Below are positions 27,104-35,649 of a DNA stretch of 64,000 bases, in pieces. The DNA lies in the NCBI RefSeq assembly GCF_024734075.1, contig NZ_CP102850.1:5146001-5210000 (forward strand), written 5' to 3'. Source of the DNA: Gordonia mangrovi (GTDB lineage Bacteria > Actinomycetota > Actinomycetes > Mycobacteriales > Mycobacteriaceae). The notes below the pieces were generated by a model, which worked only from the letters and a program-made list of their open reading frames with translations, did no database searches and had not been told where the DNA came from. A program made the position numbers and the translations under genes. The first letter of the stretch is position 1; each line of letters begins with the position of its first letter.

Positions 27104-27160
27104 CCGGTAGCCACGTCCGGCACCGGTGTCCTGGGTCGGATACCGGTTAGTGTCCTCACC

Positions 27161-27457
27161 ATGTGGATCGGTTTCGCGGAGTTCGACTATCTCCTGGGAG
27201 ATGTGCACTCGCTCAAACACAAGCGGTCGTTGGTGCGACCGGTCGTCGCGGAGGTGCGTCGCCGCTTTGCCGTCTCCACCGCCGAGGTCGGCCATCTCGA
27301 CGCGCACCGGCGGACGCTGATCGGAGTGGGCGTGGTGGCCGCCGACCGAGCGCATGTCATCGAAGTGCTCGACAACGTGGAGCGGTTCGCCGGCGGTCGC
27401 CCCGAACTCGAACTGCTCTCGGTCCGGCGACGGATCATCTCCTCGTCGGACATCTGA
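27161..27457 (+). CDS. DUF503 family protein
   Basis: A 98-residue YlxP-like protein (DUF503). The family start MWIGFAEFDYLLGDVHSLKHKRS and the central RRFAVSTAEVGHLDAHRRT are conserved. Homologues are usually near rbfA/infB and have been linked to ribosome assembly; here the gene stands alone between the pyruvyltransferase and the convergent mug gene. No active-site residues are evident. Confidence 0.88.
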   Translation: MWIGFAEFDYLLGDVHSLKHKRSLVRPVVAEVRRRFAVSTAEVGHLDAHRRTLIGVGVVAADRAHVIEVLDNVERFAGGRPELELLSVRRRIISSSDI

Positions 27458-27460
27458 GCA

Positions 27461-28027
27461 TCAGCCGAACAGCCCCGCGGCCCGTGCCGGCGCCGCGTAG
27501 GCGACCGCGAGCGAATCGACGGTCTCGTGCGCATTGAGACCACTCGGGTTCGGCACCACCCACACCTGCGCCCCCGCCCAGCGCTCCTCCTGGCGGCCGG
27601 CGACGGCACGCGGCGCGCCGAACGCCGAACGGAATGCGGTGATCCCGGCGACGGCGACGACCCTCGGGCGAATCTTCGCCACCCGCTCCCGCAGGTCGCG
27701 TCCACCAGATCGGAGTTCGTCGGCGGACAACTCGGCGGCCCCCGCCGTGGCGCGTGCGACCACATTCGTGATGCCGACACCGCGGCGGTACAGCAGATCA
27801 CGGTCGTCGGCGGACATGCCCGCGGACGCGTCGATCAATCGGTCGACGATCCCGGCGCGGAACAGCGCCGGGTAGAAGCGGTTCCCCGGCCGGGCGAAGT
27901 GGGCGCCGACCGCCGCTGTCCACAACCCCGGGTTGATTCCGACGAACAGCAGTCGGCAGTCGTCCCCGACCAGATCGGCGACCTCCACGCCGCGATACCG
28001 CATCAACTCGTCTTTGGTGAATCCCAT
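27461..28027 (-). CDS. mug: G/T-U mismatch-specific DNA glycosylase
   Basis: A 188-residue uracil-DNA glycosylase superfamily protein of the Mug/TDG type. Motif 1 is LLFVGINPGLWTAAVGAHF, with the catalytic-loop Asn, followed by RPGNRFYPALFRAG. Motif 2 is VVPNPSGLNAHETVDSL. It removes uracil or thymine from mismatches with G. The start MGFTKDELMRY at 28027 was preferred to an extended frame whose N-terminus is arginine-rich. The gene is convergent with the DUF503 gene, 3 bp apart. Confidence 0.92.
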   Translation of the reverse strand: MGFTKDELMRYRGVEVADLVGDDCRLLFVGINPGLWTAAVGAHFARPGNRFYPALFRAGIVDRLIDASAGMSADDRDLLYRRGVGITNVVARATAGAAELSADELRSGGRDLRERVAKIRPRVVAVAGITAFRSAFGAPRAVAGRQEERWAGAQVWVVPNPSGLNAHETVDSLAVAYAAPARAAGLFG

Positions 28028-28152
28028 CGGCTCCTCATATTGGCGGCGGCCCGAGACACCACCTCGGTCGCGGAAACGGACACGGCGCCAGCGTAGTCCG
28101 GCAGTCTGCCGATACGGGGCGAGGCCACGCATTCCGGTCTACACTCTCGCTG

Positions 28153-31100
28153 ATGGCTCGGCTCGCGTACACGGTCCTGGGCGGCCTCGGCGCGCAGATC
28201 GATTCCGAGCCCGCCGAACTCGGCACGCGCAAGCAACGAGCCGTCCTCGCACAACTGCTCCTCGCCCGCGGCGACTCGGTGAGCGTCGATCGACTCATCG
28301 ACGGAATCTGGGGTCCGACGCCCCCGGATCGCGCCGAGGTTTCGGTACAGGCATATGTCTCGGGTCTGCGCAAGGCGCTCGAGCCGGGCCGTCGGCCGCG
28401 CACCCCGTCGACCGTGCTCCTCACGCGTGGCACGGGCTACGCCCTCATCGCCGACGACGCCGACGTCGACATCCGGGTGCTCTACGCCGCCATCGTGAGC
28501 GCACACGAGCGACACCGCAGTGGCGAACTCGCCACCGCTGCACGCGATCTACGCACGGCGCTGGCCGACTACCGCCCGCTGCTGCCGGAGTTCGAGGGGT
28601 TGGCGTTTCGCGACGAGGCGGCGGTACATCTCGAACGCACCATCGCCGAGGCCCGGGAGTTCTCCTACGAGCTGCGACTCGCACTCGGCGAGCATCGGGC
28701 ACTCGTCCCCGAACTGGAGCAGGCTGTGCGCCACGCGCCGCTCGATGAGGGACTCTGGGTGTTGTTGGCCACCGCACGCTACCGGTTGGGCCGCCAATCC
28801 GAGGCGCTGGCCGCCATCGCGGATGCCCGCCGCATTCTCGCCGACGAGATCGGCGTCGACCCCGGCCCCCGGCTGCGGGAACTCGAACGCGACATCCTGG
28901 ACCACTCCCCGCGGCTCCAGGGCCCCACACACAACACCGTCGAAGTCAGCAGCGTCGATGTGGCAGGCGTCGAGGTGGACAGGCCGGCCAACCGGGAAAC
29001 GAACAGTCCGCACGCGAACGCCGACACGGCAACCGCGGCACCGCCCGCGCGGGCCGACGACGAGGCCGCACTGATCGGCAGATCCGACGAACTCGCGGTT
29101 CTGCATCGCGCCGTGCTCACCTCCGTGCAGGGGCCCGGCGGCATCGTCGTGGTGGAGGGTGATGCCGGCGCGGGCAAGAGCGCCCTCCTCGGCGAAGCCG
29201 CCCGCCGCGCCGCCGCCTCCGCCCACCTGAAGGTGTTGTGGGGACGGTGCATCGAGGATGCGGCGGCACCGTCGATGTGGCCATGGGTGCAGATCCTGGG
29301 CGCTGTCCTGCCCGATCTGACCACCGACGATCGCGACGCACTCCTCGACAACGACCTCGGCCGTATGGTGACCCAGGGCAGCACCGTCATACCGCCGCCG
29401 CGCGAGATGCCCGATGCCGCCGCTCGTTTCCGCTTCTACGATCAGGCCGCCGACATGCTCGCGCGCGTGGCACATGGTCACCTGCTGATCATCGTCCTCG
29501 ACGATCTACAGTGGGCCGACGGCGCCTCGCTGGAACTGTTCGCGCACATGGCTGCTCGTCGCACCGCGGGAGTCACATTCTTCACCTCCGTACGCACCCG
29601 CACCCAGCGGGCGGCCGTCGCCGATGCACTCGCGGCGGTCTCGCGGTTACCCGAGCATCGTCGGATCGAAGTGGGTCCGCTGTCCGACGACGACATCTCG
29701 GCGTTGGTGCGGCGAGAGACCCGGGAGTGGCCCGCATCGGGCACTGTGGCCACGATCGCTCGCCGGACGCGCGGAAATGCGTTCTTCGTCCGCGAGCTGG
29801 CACGAATCCTCGCCGACCGCGGGGCAATCGACGACGGCGCAGTTCCGGCCGGGGTTCGCGACGTGGTCCGCGACCGGCTCGGCCCGCTCGCGGCGGCGAC
29901 CGTGGCCCTGCTCGAGGTGGCTGCCCTGATCGGAAGCCGCGTGGACCTCTCGCTGTTGGCGTCCGCGGCCGGGATGCCGACCGACGAGATGCTCGAGACC
30001 CTCGAGTCCGCGTACGCCGCCGGCCTGATCAGCACCGCACCCGACGACCCGTTCACCGTCGAGTTCGACCACGATCTCATTCGCGAGGCCATCGCCGGGA
30101 GAATGTCGACCGCGCGGGCATACCGCATCCACCTCGCGATAGCCGATCAGCTCGAGAACTCGACCACCTCCACCGCCGTCTCCCAGCGCGCCACCCACCT
30201 GTGGGCGGCAGGCCCTCTCGCCGACCGGTCTCGCACCGCCCGCACACTTTTGGATGCGGGTCGAATCGCGTTGCGCAGCTACGATTTCGACGCAGCGGGT
30301 CGTCGACTCACCGGCGCGGCCCAGTTGGCCCGGACCACCGGGGACGACGGACTGGAACTCCAGTCGATCACCACACTTCTCGACAGCGAGGTCGCCCGCA
30401 ACGGCTACTTCGCGGCCGATCGCGAGCTGCTGCGCCGTGCCCGTGAACTCGGTGAGCGCGCCTCCGACGACGCTCTTCTCGCCCGACTCGACTATGCCCG
30501 CTTCGCCGCGCACTCCCAGCTCGCGGAGATCGGACCGGCACGTCGATACGCCGAAGCGTTGGCCGAACGGGCGCGGCGCTCCGACCAGCCTGTCGTGCAG
30601 CACCTCGGGATGCAGGCCGCCGCCATCGACCTGTTCGACCGAGGGCACATCGGTGACGCCCACCGGCTCCTCGAGGCGCATGCTCCGATCGACGGGTCGG
30701 TGGACGGTGTGCAGACCGACCAGTTGATGATCGGCCGAGGGTTCCGAGCGGTCGCGGCGACGTTGCATGTGGGCCCCTCGTACGGTCGTGAGCTGTTCGA
30801 GCAGATCGACATCGGGCCCGACGACCCGATGTCGCACCTGGGCACCGCGATCTTTGCGGCCACGGCCGGCGCCCTGGTCGGTGATGCCGACTGGGTGGGT
30901 GAGGTCGGCGAACGGATGGTGGGTTCGTCCGGGCACAGCGCGCTGGAGTATCTGCGCACCGGCGGGGAGCGGATCTACTGGTGGGCCCGAGCGGTGAGCG
31001 GATCACCCGACAAGGCGTTCGATCACATCGCCCGATTGCACGATCCGCGCGGAGAACACCGGACGGGCACCGGCCTGTGGTGGTCGCTGTATGCGGAGGC

Positions 31101-31380
31101 CCTTGTCATCGCGGGTCGGTTCGAGCACGTCCCGGCCCTGCTCCGGCAAGCACAGGATTTCGCCGAGCGCACCGGCCAGCGATATCCGGATGCCCATCGG
31201 CTGCTGGTCTGTGCCGAGTTCCAGAACGCCACCGACCTCCCGGCCGCGACGGTCCACGACACCCTGCGGGAGGCCCGCAGGGTGGCGATCCGCCAGCAGG
31301 CCACCACATTGTGCGCGCGGATCGATGCCTTTGCGATGGACCACGGCTACTGGCCCGACGTCACCGACACCGCGCTCTGA
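28153..31380 (+). CDS. SARP/AfsR-type transcriptional regulator with ATPase domain
   Basis: A 1075-residue regulator. Residues 1-95 form an OmpR-like winged helix (TRKQRAVLAQLLLARGDSVS, VSVQAYVSGLRKALE), and 100-255 a bacterial transcriptional activator domain ending in DEIGVDPGPRLRELERDIL. After a Thr/Asn-rich linker comes an AAA/STAND ATPase with Walker A GDAGAGKSA (near 336) and Walker B LLIIVLDDLQWADG (near 443). The last 500 residues are helical TPR-like sequence; no C-terminal LuxR helix-turn-helix is present. SARPs usually activate nearby secondary-metabolite genes; the adjacent berberine-type oxidase is the likely target. Confidence 0.9.
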   Translation: MARLAYTVLGGLGAQIDSEPAELGTRKQRAVLAQLLLARGDSVSVDRLIDGIWGPTPPDRAEVSVQAYVSGLRKALEPGRRPRTPSTVLLTRGTGYALIADDADVDIRVLYAAIVSAHERHRSGELATAARDLRTALADYRPLLPEFEGLAFRDEAAVHLERTIAEAREFSYELRLALGEHRALVPELEQAVRHAPLDEGLWVLLATARYRLGRQSEALAAIADARRILADEIGVDPGPRLRELERDILDHSPRLQGPTHNTVEVSSVDVAGVEVDRPANRETNSPHANADTATAAPPARADDEAALIGRSDELAVLHRAVLTSVQGPGGIVVVEGDAGAGKSALLGEAARRAAASAHLKVLWGRCIEDAAAPSMWPWVQILGAVLPDLTTDDRDALLDNDLGRMVTQGSTVIPPPREMPDAAARFRFYDQAADMLARVAHGHLLIIVLDDLQWADGASLELFAHMAARRTAGVTFFTSVRTRTQRAAVADALAAVSRLPEHRRIEVGPLSDDDISALVRRETREWPASGTVATIARRTRGNAFFVRELARILADRGAIDDGAVPAGVRDVVRDRLGPLAAATVALLEVAALIGSRVDLSLLASAAGMPTDEMLETLESAYAAGLISTAPDDPFTVEFDHDLIREAIAGRMSTARAYRIHLAIADQLENSTTSTAVSQRATHLWAAGPLADRSRTARTLLDAGRIALRSYDFDAAGRRLTGAAQLARTTGDDGLELQSITTLLDSEVARNGYFAADRELLRRARELGERASDDALLARLDYARFAAHSQLAEIGPARRYAEALAERARRSDQPVVQHLGMQAAAIDLFDRGHIGDAHRLLEAHAPIDGSVDGVQTDQLMIGRGFRAVAATLHVGPSYGRELFEQIDIGPDDPMSHLGTAIFAATAGALVGDADWVGEVGERMVGSSGHSALEYLRTGGERIYWWARAVSGSPDKAFDHIARLHDPRGEHRTGTGLWWSLYAEALVIAGRFEHVPALLRQAQDFAERTGQRYPDAHRLLVCAEFQNATDLPAATVHDTLREARRVAIRQQATTLCARIDAFAMDHGYWPDVTDTAL

Positions 31381-31550
31381 GAGCCGCGCACTGCGGTACG
31401 CGCAGGTGGTGATCGATCCCCGACGACTTGCGATCGCAACCCCAAGTCGGATCCAAGTGCCCCTCAAGGCCGGCCGACGAGAGTACTGATCGTCCGGGAC
31501 ATCCGGAGAACCAGGCCCGCCGCACATCCGGCACACAGTGAGGAACCCCG

Positions 31551-32987
31551 ATGACGATCCAGTCCACCCGACCGACCGACGCACCCGATCCGACCGACCT
31601 CGCCATCCGGCCCCGGACCACTGTCCTGGCCGAACTGGCCGACCGCATCGCCGGCTACGTCCACGGTCCCGGCGAGCCGGGCTACGACGAGGCGCGCACA
31701 GGCTTCAATCTGTTGACCGATCACCGGCCCGCGTTGATCGCCGTACCGGCCAACCGGCACGACGTCGTCGAATCCGTCCGATTCGCTGCGGAGCAGGGTC
31801 TGCGGGTGGCGATCCAGGCCACCGGACACGGTCCCGGAGCGCCGGCCCACGACGCGCTGCTGATCAACACGTCGAAGATGACCGAGGTGACCGTCGATCC
31901 GGTCGCGCGGACCGCCACGGTGAGTGCCGGCGCGACATGGGCACCGGTGCTCGAACTGACGCAGCGGCACGGTCTGGCGCCGCTGCTCGGCTCCACCACC
32001 GGCGTCGGTGTGGTGGGCTACACCCTCGGCGGCGGTTTCGGATGGCTGGGCCGCAAGTACGGGCTCTCCTCGGATGCGGTGCGCTCCTTCGATCTCGTCA
32101 CCCCCGACGGGAATCCGCTGCGCGTCAGCGCCACCAGCCATCCGGACATCTTCTGGGCACTGCGCGGCGGCGGCGCCGGAAATCTCGGCGTCGTCACCGA
32201 TGTCGTCATCGACCTGTTCCCGGTCAGTACCGTGTACGCGGGCAACCTGTTCTATCCGGCCGAGGATGCCGCGGAGATCATGCGACGGTTCGCCGCATGG
32301 GCGCCGCACCAACCCGACGACCTCACGTCGGCGGTCACGCTGATGAACTTCCCGCCGCTCGACATCGTGCCGGAGCCGCTGCGCGGCAAGAGTTTCACTC
32401 TTCTGCGCGGCTGCTGGTCCGGTGATGTCGCCGTGGGCGCCGAGATCATCGACGAGTGGCGGCGGTGGAAGACGCCCGAACTCGACATGTGGGCCGAGAT
32501 GCCGTTCTCGGCGGCCGACGCCATCAGCATGGATCCGACCGATCCGATGCCGGCAATGGTCACGACCGAGTGGATGGACGAGTTGCCCGATGGTGCCGTC
32601 GATATCCTGGTGGATCGCGTGCTCCCCTCCCCCGGGACCATGCCGTTGATCTTGTTCGCCGAGGTCCGTCACGCCGGCGCGGCGGTCGCCCGCGGCGCGA
32701 CCGACGCCCCCAATGACCGGGGCCGTGACGGCACCTTCCTGCTCGAATTCGGCTCGGTGGTGCCCGATCCCCACGTGGGGCTCGCGGTGGAGTCCGCCCA
32801 ACGGCTGACCCGACAGGCACTGACCCCGTACGTGACGGGTGCGGCCTACCTGAACTTCCTCGAAGGCGACGAGAAGGCCGCACGGTCGGCGAGCGCCTTC
32901 AGCGACACCAATCGTCGCCGGCTCAACGCCATCAAAGCCGCCCTCGACCCGGAGAACCGGTTCTGCCACGGGGTCGCGTTCGGCTGA
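31551..32987 (+). CDS. FAD-linked oxidase, berberine-bridge-enzyme type
   Basis: A 478-residue FAD-binding oxidoreductase. The PCMH-type FAD domain spans about residues 55-235: ATGHGPGAP places His93 where the 8-alpha-histidyl-FAD link forms, followed by LGSTTGVGVVGYTLGGGFGW and LRGGGAGNLGVVTDVVIDL. The second cysteine used for bicovalent FAD is replaced (GVVGYTLG), so attachment is probably single. The C-terminus YLNFLEGDE and ALDPENRFCHG is the BBE motif. Substrate unknown. It lies 170 bp after the SARP gene in the same orientation and may be its target. Confidence 0.88.
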   Translation: MTIQSTRPTDAPDPTDLAIRPRTTVLAELADRIAGYVHGPGEPGYDEARTGFNLLTDHRPALIAVPANRHDVVESVRFAAEQGLRVAIQATGHGPGAPAHDALLINTSKMTEVTVDPVARTATVSAGATWAPVLELTQRHGLAPLLGSTTGVGVVGYTLGGGFGWLGRKYGLSSDAVRSFDLVTPDGNPLRVSATSHPDIFWALRGGGAGNLGVVTDVVIDLFPVSTVYAGNLFYPAEDAAEIMRRFAAWAPHQPDDLTSAVTLMNFPPLDIVPEPLRGKSFTLLRGCWSGDVAVGAEIIDEWRRWKTPELDMWAEMPFSAADAISMDPTDPMPAMVTTEWMDELPDGAVDILVDRVLPSPGTMPLILFAEVRHAGAAVARGATDAPNDRGRDGTFLLEFGSVVPDPHVGLAVESAQRLTRQALTPYVTGAAYLNFLEGDEKAARSASAFSDTNRRRLNAIKAALDPENRFCHGVAFG

Positions 32988-33050
32988 CGCCCGAGCACGA
33001 CCCTCCGCCAGAGGGCCCGGCACACCCAGGCCGGGGCTAGATTGGCTCCC

Positions 33051-33443
33051 ATGTCGGATACGCCGCGCTCCCTGATCATCATCGACGCCGCCAACGTCGT
33101 GGGTTCGCGACCCGACGGTTGGTGGCGTGATCGGCATGGCGCGACCGAGCGACTACGCGATCGTCTGGCCGGTCTCGCCGGCACCGGCCTGCCCGGACTC
33201 GACGGGCCGGTCGAGGTGGTGATGGTGGTCGAGGGCAAGGCACGGACCGTGTCGTCGGCGGCCACGGTGGCCACCGTGGCCGCCTCCGGTTCCGGCGATG
33301 ACCGGATCGTCGAACTGGTCGCCGCACAGCGCAATCGACCGGTTCTCGTGGTGACCGCCGACCGCGAGTTACGGCGTCGGGTCGGTGAACTCGGCGCCGA
33401 GGTGGCCGGGCCGAGTGTCCTCTCTGTGGACGATCAGCCCTGA
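33051..33443 (+). CDS. NYN/PIN-like domain protein
   Basis: A 130-residue protein resembling NYN/PIN-fold RNases. The start RSLIIIDAANVVGSRPDGWW has the acidic strand-end Asp and Asn. A second acidic site appears in SGDDRIVELVAA, and a third in VLVVTADRELRRRVGELGAE. Homologues are often labelled NTP pyrophosphohydrolase without evidence. The ATG at 33051 was preferred to a TTG 9 bases upstream. Function is likely nuclease-like, inferred from the acidic triad only. Confidence 0.7.
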   Translation: MSDTPRSLIIIDAANVVGSRPDGWWRDRHGATERLRDRLAGLAGTGLPGLDGPVEVVMVVEGKARTVSSAATVATVAASGSGDDRIVELVAAQRNRPVLVVTADRELRRRVGELGAEVAGPSVLSVDDQP

Positions 33444-33471
33444 TCGACGGTACGGCGGGGGACGACCGGCA

Positions 33472-33594
33472 TCAGCGGTTGCCGGTGTCCGGCCGCGGCG
33501 CCGGTCGGCCGAATCGGCGTCGGAGGGCATCGAGGCCCGTCACGCGAACCTTCCCGGTCACCCGCACCGTGCCGGTCACCCGGATCTTGCCCAT
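33472..33594 (-). CDS. candidate 40-residue small protein with RVTG repeats
   Basis: A short frame from ATG (complement of 33592-33594) to TGA (33472-33474). It begins MGKIRVTGTVRVTGKVRVTG, three copies of an RVTG unit, and continues with a basic tail (LRRRFGRPAPRP). Third codon positions are almost all G or C, as in real genes here, and an AGGA lies 10 bases upstream. It converges with the NYN gene and diverges from nat. No homologue is recognised. It could be a chance frame in repetitive DNA. Confidence 0.4.
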   Translation of the reverse strand: MGKIRVTGTVRVTGKVRVTGLDALRRRFGRPAPRPDTGNR

Positions 33595-33715
33595 GCCGTC
33601 ACCGTCCTGTCATCGAACATCCTGTGTGGCGGACACGATACCCGGCGGCGAGGCAGTCTCGGCCGGCTGATCAGGTGCGAGCCGTCGCGCAGCAGGCCCG
33701 GACACGGATGCGACC

Positions 33716-34561
33716 ATGGAGTCCATGGACAACATTGGGGTCGATGTCGACGGCTACCTCGATCGGATCGGTCATCTGGGCGAGCAGACCCCGACTGCCG
33801 ATGTCCTGAGGCGTCTGGTCGCCGCCCATGTGCGGCACATCCCGTTCGAGAATCTGGATCCGCTCACCGGGGTTCCAGTGGCCGATCTCGGCCCGGAGAG
33901 TCTGCAGGACAAGCTCGTTCGACGCCGGCGCGGTGGGTTCTGCTACGAGCACAACGGACTGTTGCGGTATGTGTTGCGCGCACTCGGCTTCGAGGTCGAC
34001 CAGCTCGCCGGCCGAGTGGTGTGGATGAAGGAGCCGGGACCCCTGCCTGCGGAGACACATCAGCTGCTCGCCGTCACGGTGCCGACCGAGGACAGCCGTT
34101 TCCTCGTCGATGTGGGTTTCGGCGGCCAGACCCCCACCACACCCTTGCGGCTGGTGATCGGTGACGAGCAGCCGACCGATCTCGAGCCGTTCCGTGTCGG
34201 GATGTGGCCCGACGGTGGCTTCCGCGTGCTGGAGTCGGAGGTCGCCGGCCGGTGGCAGCCGCTGTACCTGTTCGACGAGCACCCACGCGCCGAGATCGAT
34301 GGTGTGGTCGGCAGCTGGTACGCCTCGACCCATCCGGGCTCGCACTTCTGCACCACGGTGTCGGCATGTCTCGTCGTCGACGACGAGCGCTGGAACCTAC
34401 GCAATCGACACTTGGCCGTGCATCGGGCGGATGGAACGAGCACGAAGCGCGAGTTGGCAACGGCAGGCGAGATCCTCGATGTCCTCGCCGAAGACTTCGG
34501 CATCGACATCGACGAGGTGACCGGCCTCGAGATGCGCGTCCGTGCAGTGATCGACGGCTGA
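33716..34561 (+). CDS. nat: arylamine N-acetyltransferase
   Basis: A 281-residue NAT enzyme transferring acetyl from acetyl-CoA to arylamines/hydrazines. The catalytic triad is complete: Cys76 in RRGGFCYEHNGLL, His115 in PAETHQLLAV and Asp132 in FLVDVGFGG. Length and the N-terminal YLDRIGHLG segment match the family. In mycobacteria NAT is linked to cholesterol catabolism and inactivates isoniazid, but no cholesterol genes are nearby. ATG at 33716 is used; the ATG at 33725 is equally possible. Confidence 0.95.
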   Translation: MESMDNIGVDVDGYLDRIGHLGEQTPTADVLRRLVAAHVRHIPFENLDPLTGVPVADLGPESLQDKLVRRRRGGFCYEHNGLLRYVLRALGFEVDQLAGRVVWMKEPGPLPAETHQLLAVTVPTEDSRFLVDVGFGGQTPTTPLRLVIGDEQPTDLEPFRVGMWPDGGFRVLESEVAGRWQPLYLFDEHPRAEIDGVVGSWYASTHPGSHFCTTVSACLVVDDERWNLRNRHLAVHRADGTSTKRELATAGEILDVLAEDFGIDIDEVTGLEMRVRAVIDG

Positions 34562-34572
34562 GCTCCGCCGGA

Positions 34573-35391
34573 TCAGGGTGTGGCGCGAGAGAATTCGGAG
34601 GCGCGCTGCACCTGATCAGCGGAGACCGCGACTCCGGTGTAGCGCTCGAACTGCCGTGCCGCCTGCAACGCGATGACCTCGGCGCCGGTGATCACCCGCT
34701 TGTCTGCGTCTCGGCCGGCCCGGATCAGTGGGGTCTCGGAGGGGAATGCGACGACGTCGAACACCACATCGGCCGCGGCGATCTGCGTGGGAGTGAACGA
34801 CAGGGCGTCTTCATCGGCGCCATGCATACCCAGCGGGGTCACGTTGACCAGAACCGATGCGCCCGACGTGGGGACATCCGCAGCGAATTGATAGCCGCAC
34901 CGGTCTGCCAATGCGGCGCCGGCGGCCGCGTTGCGGGCGACCACCGTGACATCGTCGAACCCGGCGCCGCGAAAAGCCGCCACCACCGCCTTGGCCATGC
35001 CGCCCGACCCTCGGATGGCCACCGAGGCCGACGTGTCCAACGCGTGGCTGTCGATCAGTGCGGCGACCGCCTCGTAGTCGGTGTTGGACGCGACGAGTCG
35101 ACCCGACTCGTTGACGATCGTGTTGACCGATTCGATGGCCGAGGCCGACTCCTCCATCTCGTCGACGAGCGGGATCACCGCCTCCTTGAACGGCATCGAC
35201 ACCGAGCATCCCCGGATGCCCAGTGCCCGGATCCCACCGATCGCACCGGCGATGTCGTCGGTGGTGAACGCCTTGTAGATGAAGTTCAGACCGAGTTCGT
35301 CATAGAGAAAGTTGTGGAATCTGGTCCCGATGTTCGACGGGCGTCCGGCCAGCGAGATGCAGAGTGTCATGTCCTTGTTCAGGATCGGCAT
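34573..35391 (-). CDS. shikimate dehydrogenase-like protein
   Basis: A 272-residue AroE-family protein. The N-terminal substrate domain has GCSVSMPFKEAVIPLVD, containing the catalytic Lys after the SMP that replaces the NVT(I/V)P of true AroE. ESVNTIVNESGRLVASNTDY includes the Asn and Asp substrate ligands. The NAD(P) motif appears as IRGSGGMAKAVVAAFRGAG, with VVARNAAAGAALA after it. The altered motif suggests a shikimate dehydrogenase-like (quinate or unknown substrate) paralogue rather than the biosynthetic enzyme. Convergent with nat. Confidence 0.82.
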   Translation of the reverse strand: MPILNKDMTLCISLAGRPSNIGTRFHNFLYDELGLNFIYKAFTTDDIAGAIGGIRALGIRGCSVSMPFKEAVIPLVDEMEESASAIESVNTIVNESGRLVASNTDYEAVAALIDSHALDTSASVAIRGSGGMAKAVVAAFRGAGFDDVTVVARNAAAGAALADRCGYQFAADVPTSGASVLVNVTPLGMHGADEDALSFTPTQIAAADVVFDVVAFPSETPLIRAGRDADKRVITGAEVIALQAARQFERYTGVAVSADQVQRASEFSRATP

Positions 35392-35455
35392 CCTGTCACC
35401 CTAACGTGTCGTCACCTCGGGTCCGGGTGGCCTCGGAGACTCGCATCGACATGGA

Positions 35456-35512
35456 GAACTGACAACCACGTGGGTAATAGCCTGTGTGATTGTCAGTTCC
35501 CCATGTGGTTGT
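35456..35512. repeat. nested inverted repeats upstream of the DUF4185 gene
   Basis: GAACTGACAA (35456-35465) pairs perfectly with TTGTCAGTTC (35490-35499). Overlapping it, ACAACCACGTGG (35462-35473) pairs with CCATGTGGTTGT (35501-35512) with one mismatch. The two stems share bases, so they are mutually exclusive if formed in RNA. As DNA they could be paired operator sites. It lies 65 bp upstream of the AroE-like start (minus) and 138 bp upstream of the DUF4185 start (plus). Confidence 0.7.
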
Positions 35513-35649
35513 TGTGTCATGACCGCGCCGACGGTCACGAGACCAGATCGTGACCGTGGAAGACCTTCGATTCCGTTGCCCCTTGAGCAACAATTGCCCC
35601 ATTAGTAACAAGAGTCACATCAACCGTGTTTCACCGACGGGGAGGTCTC

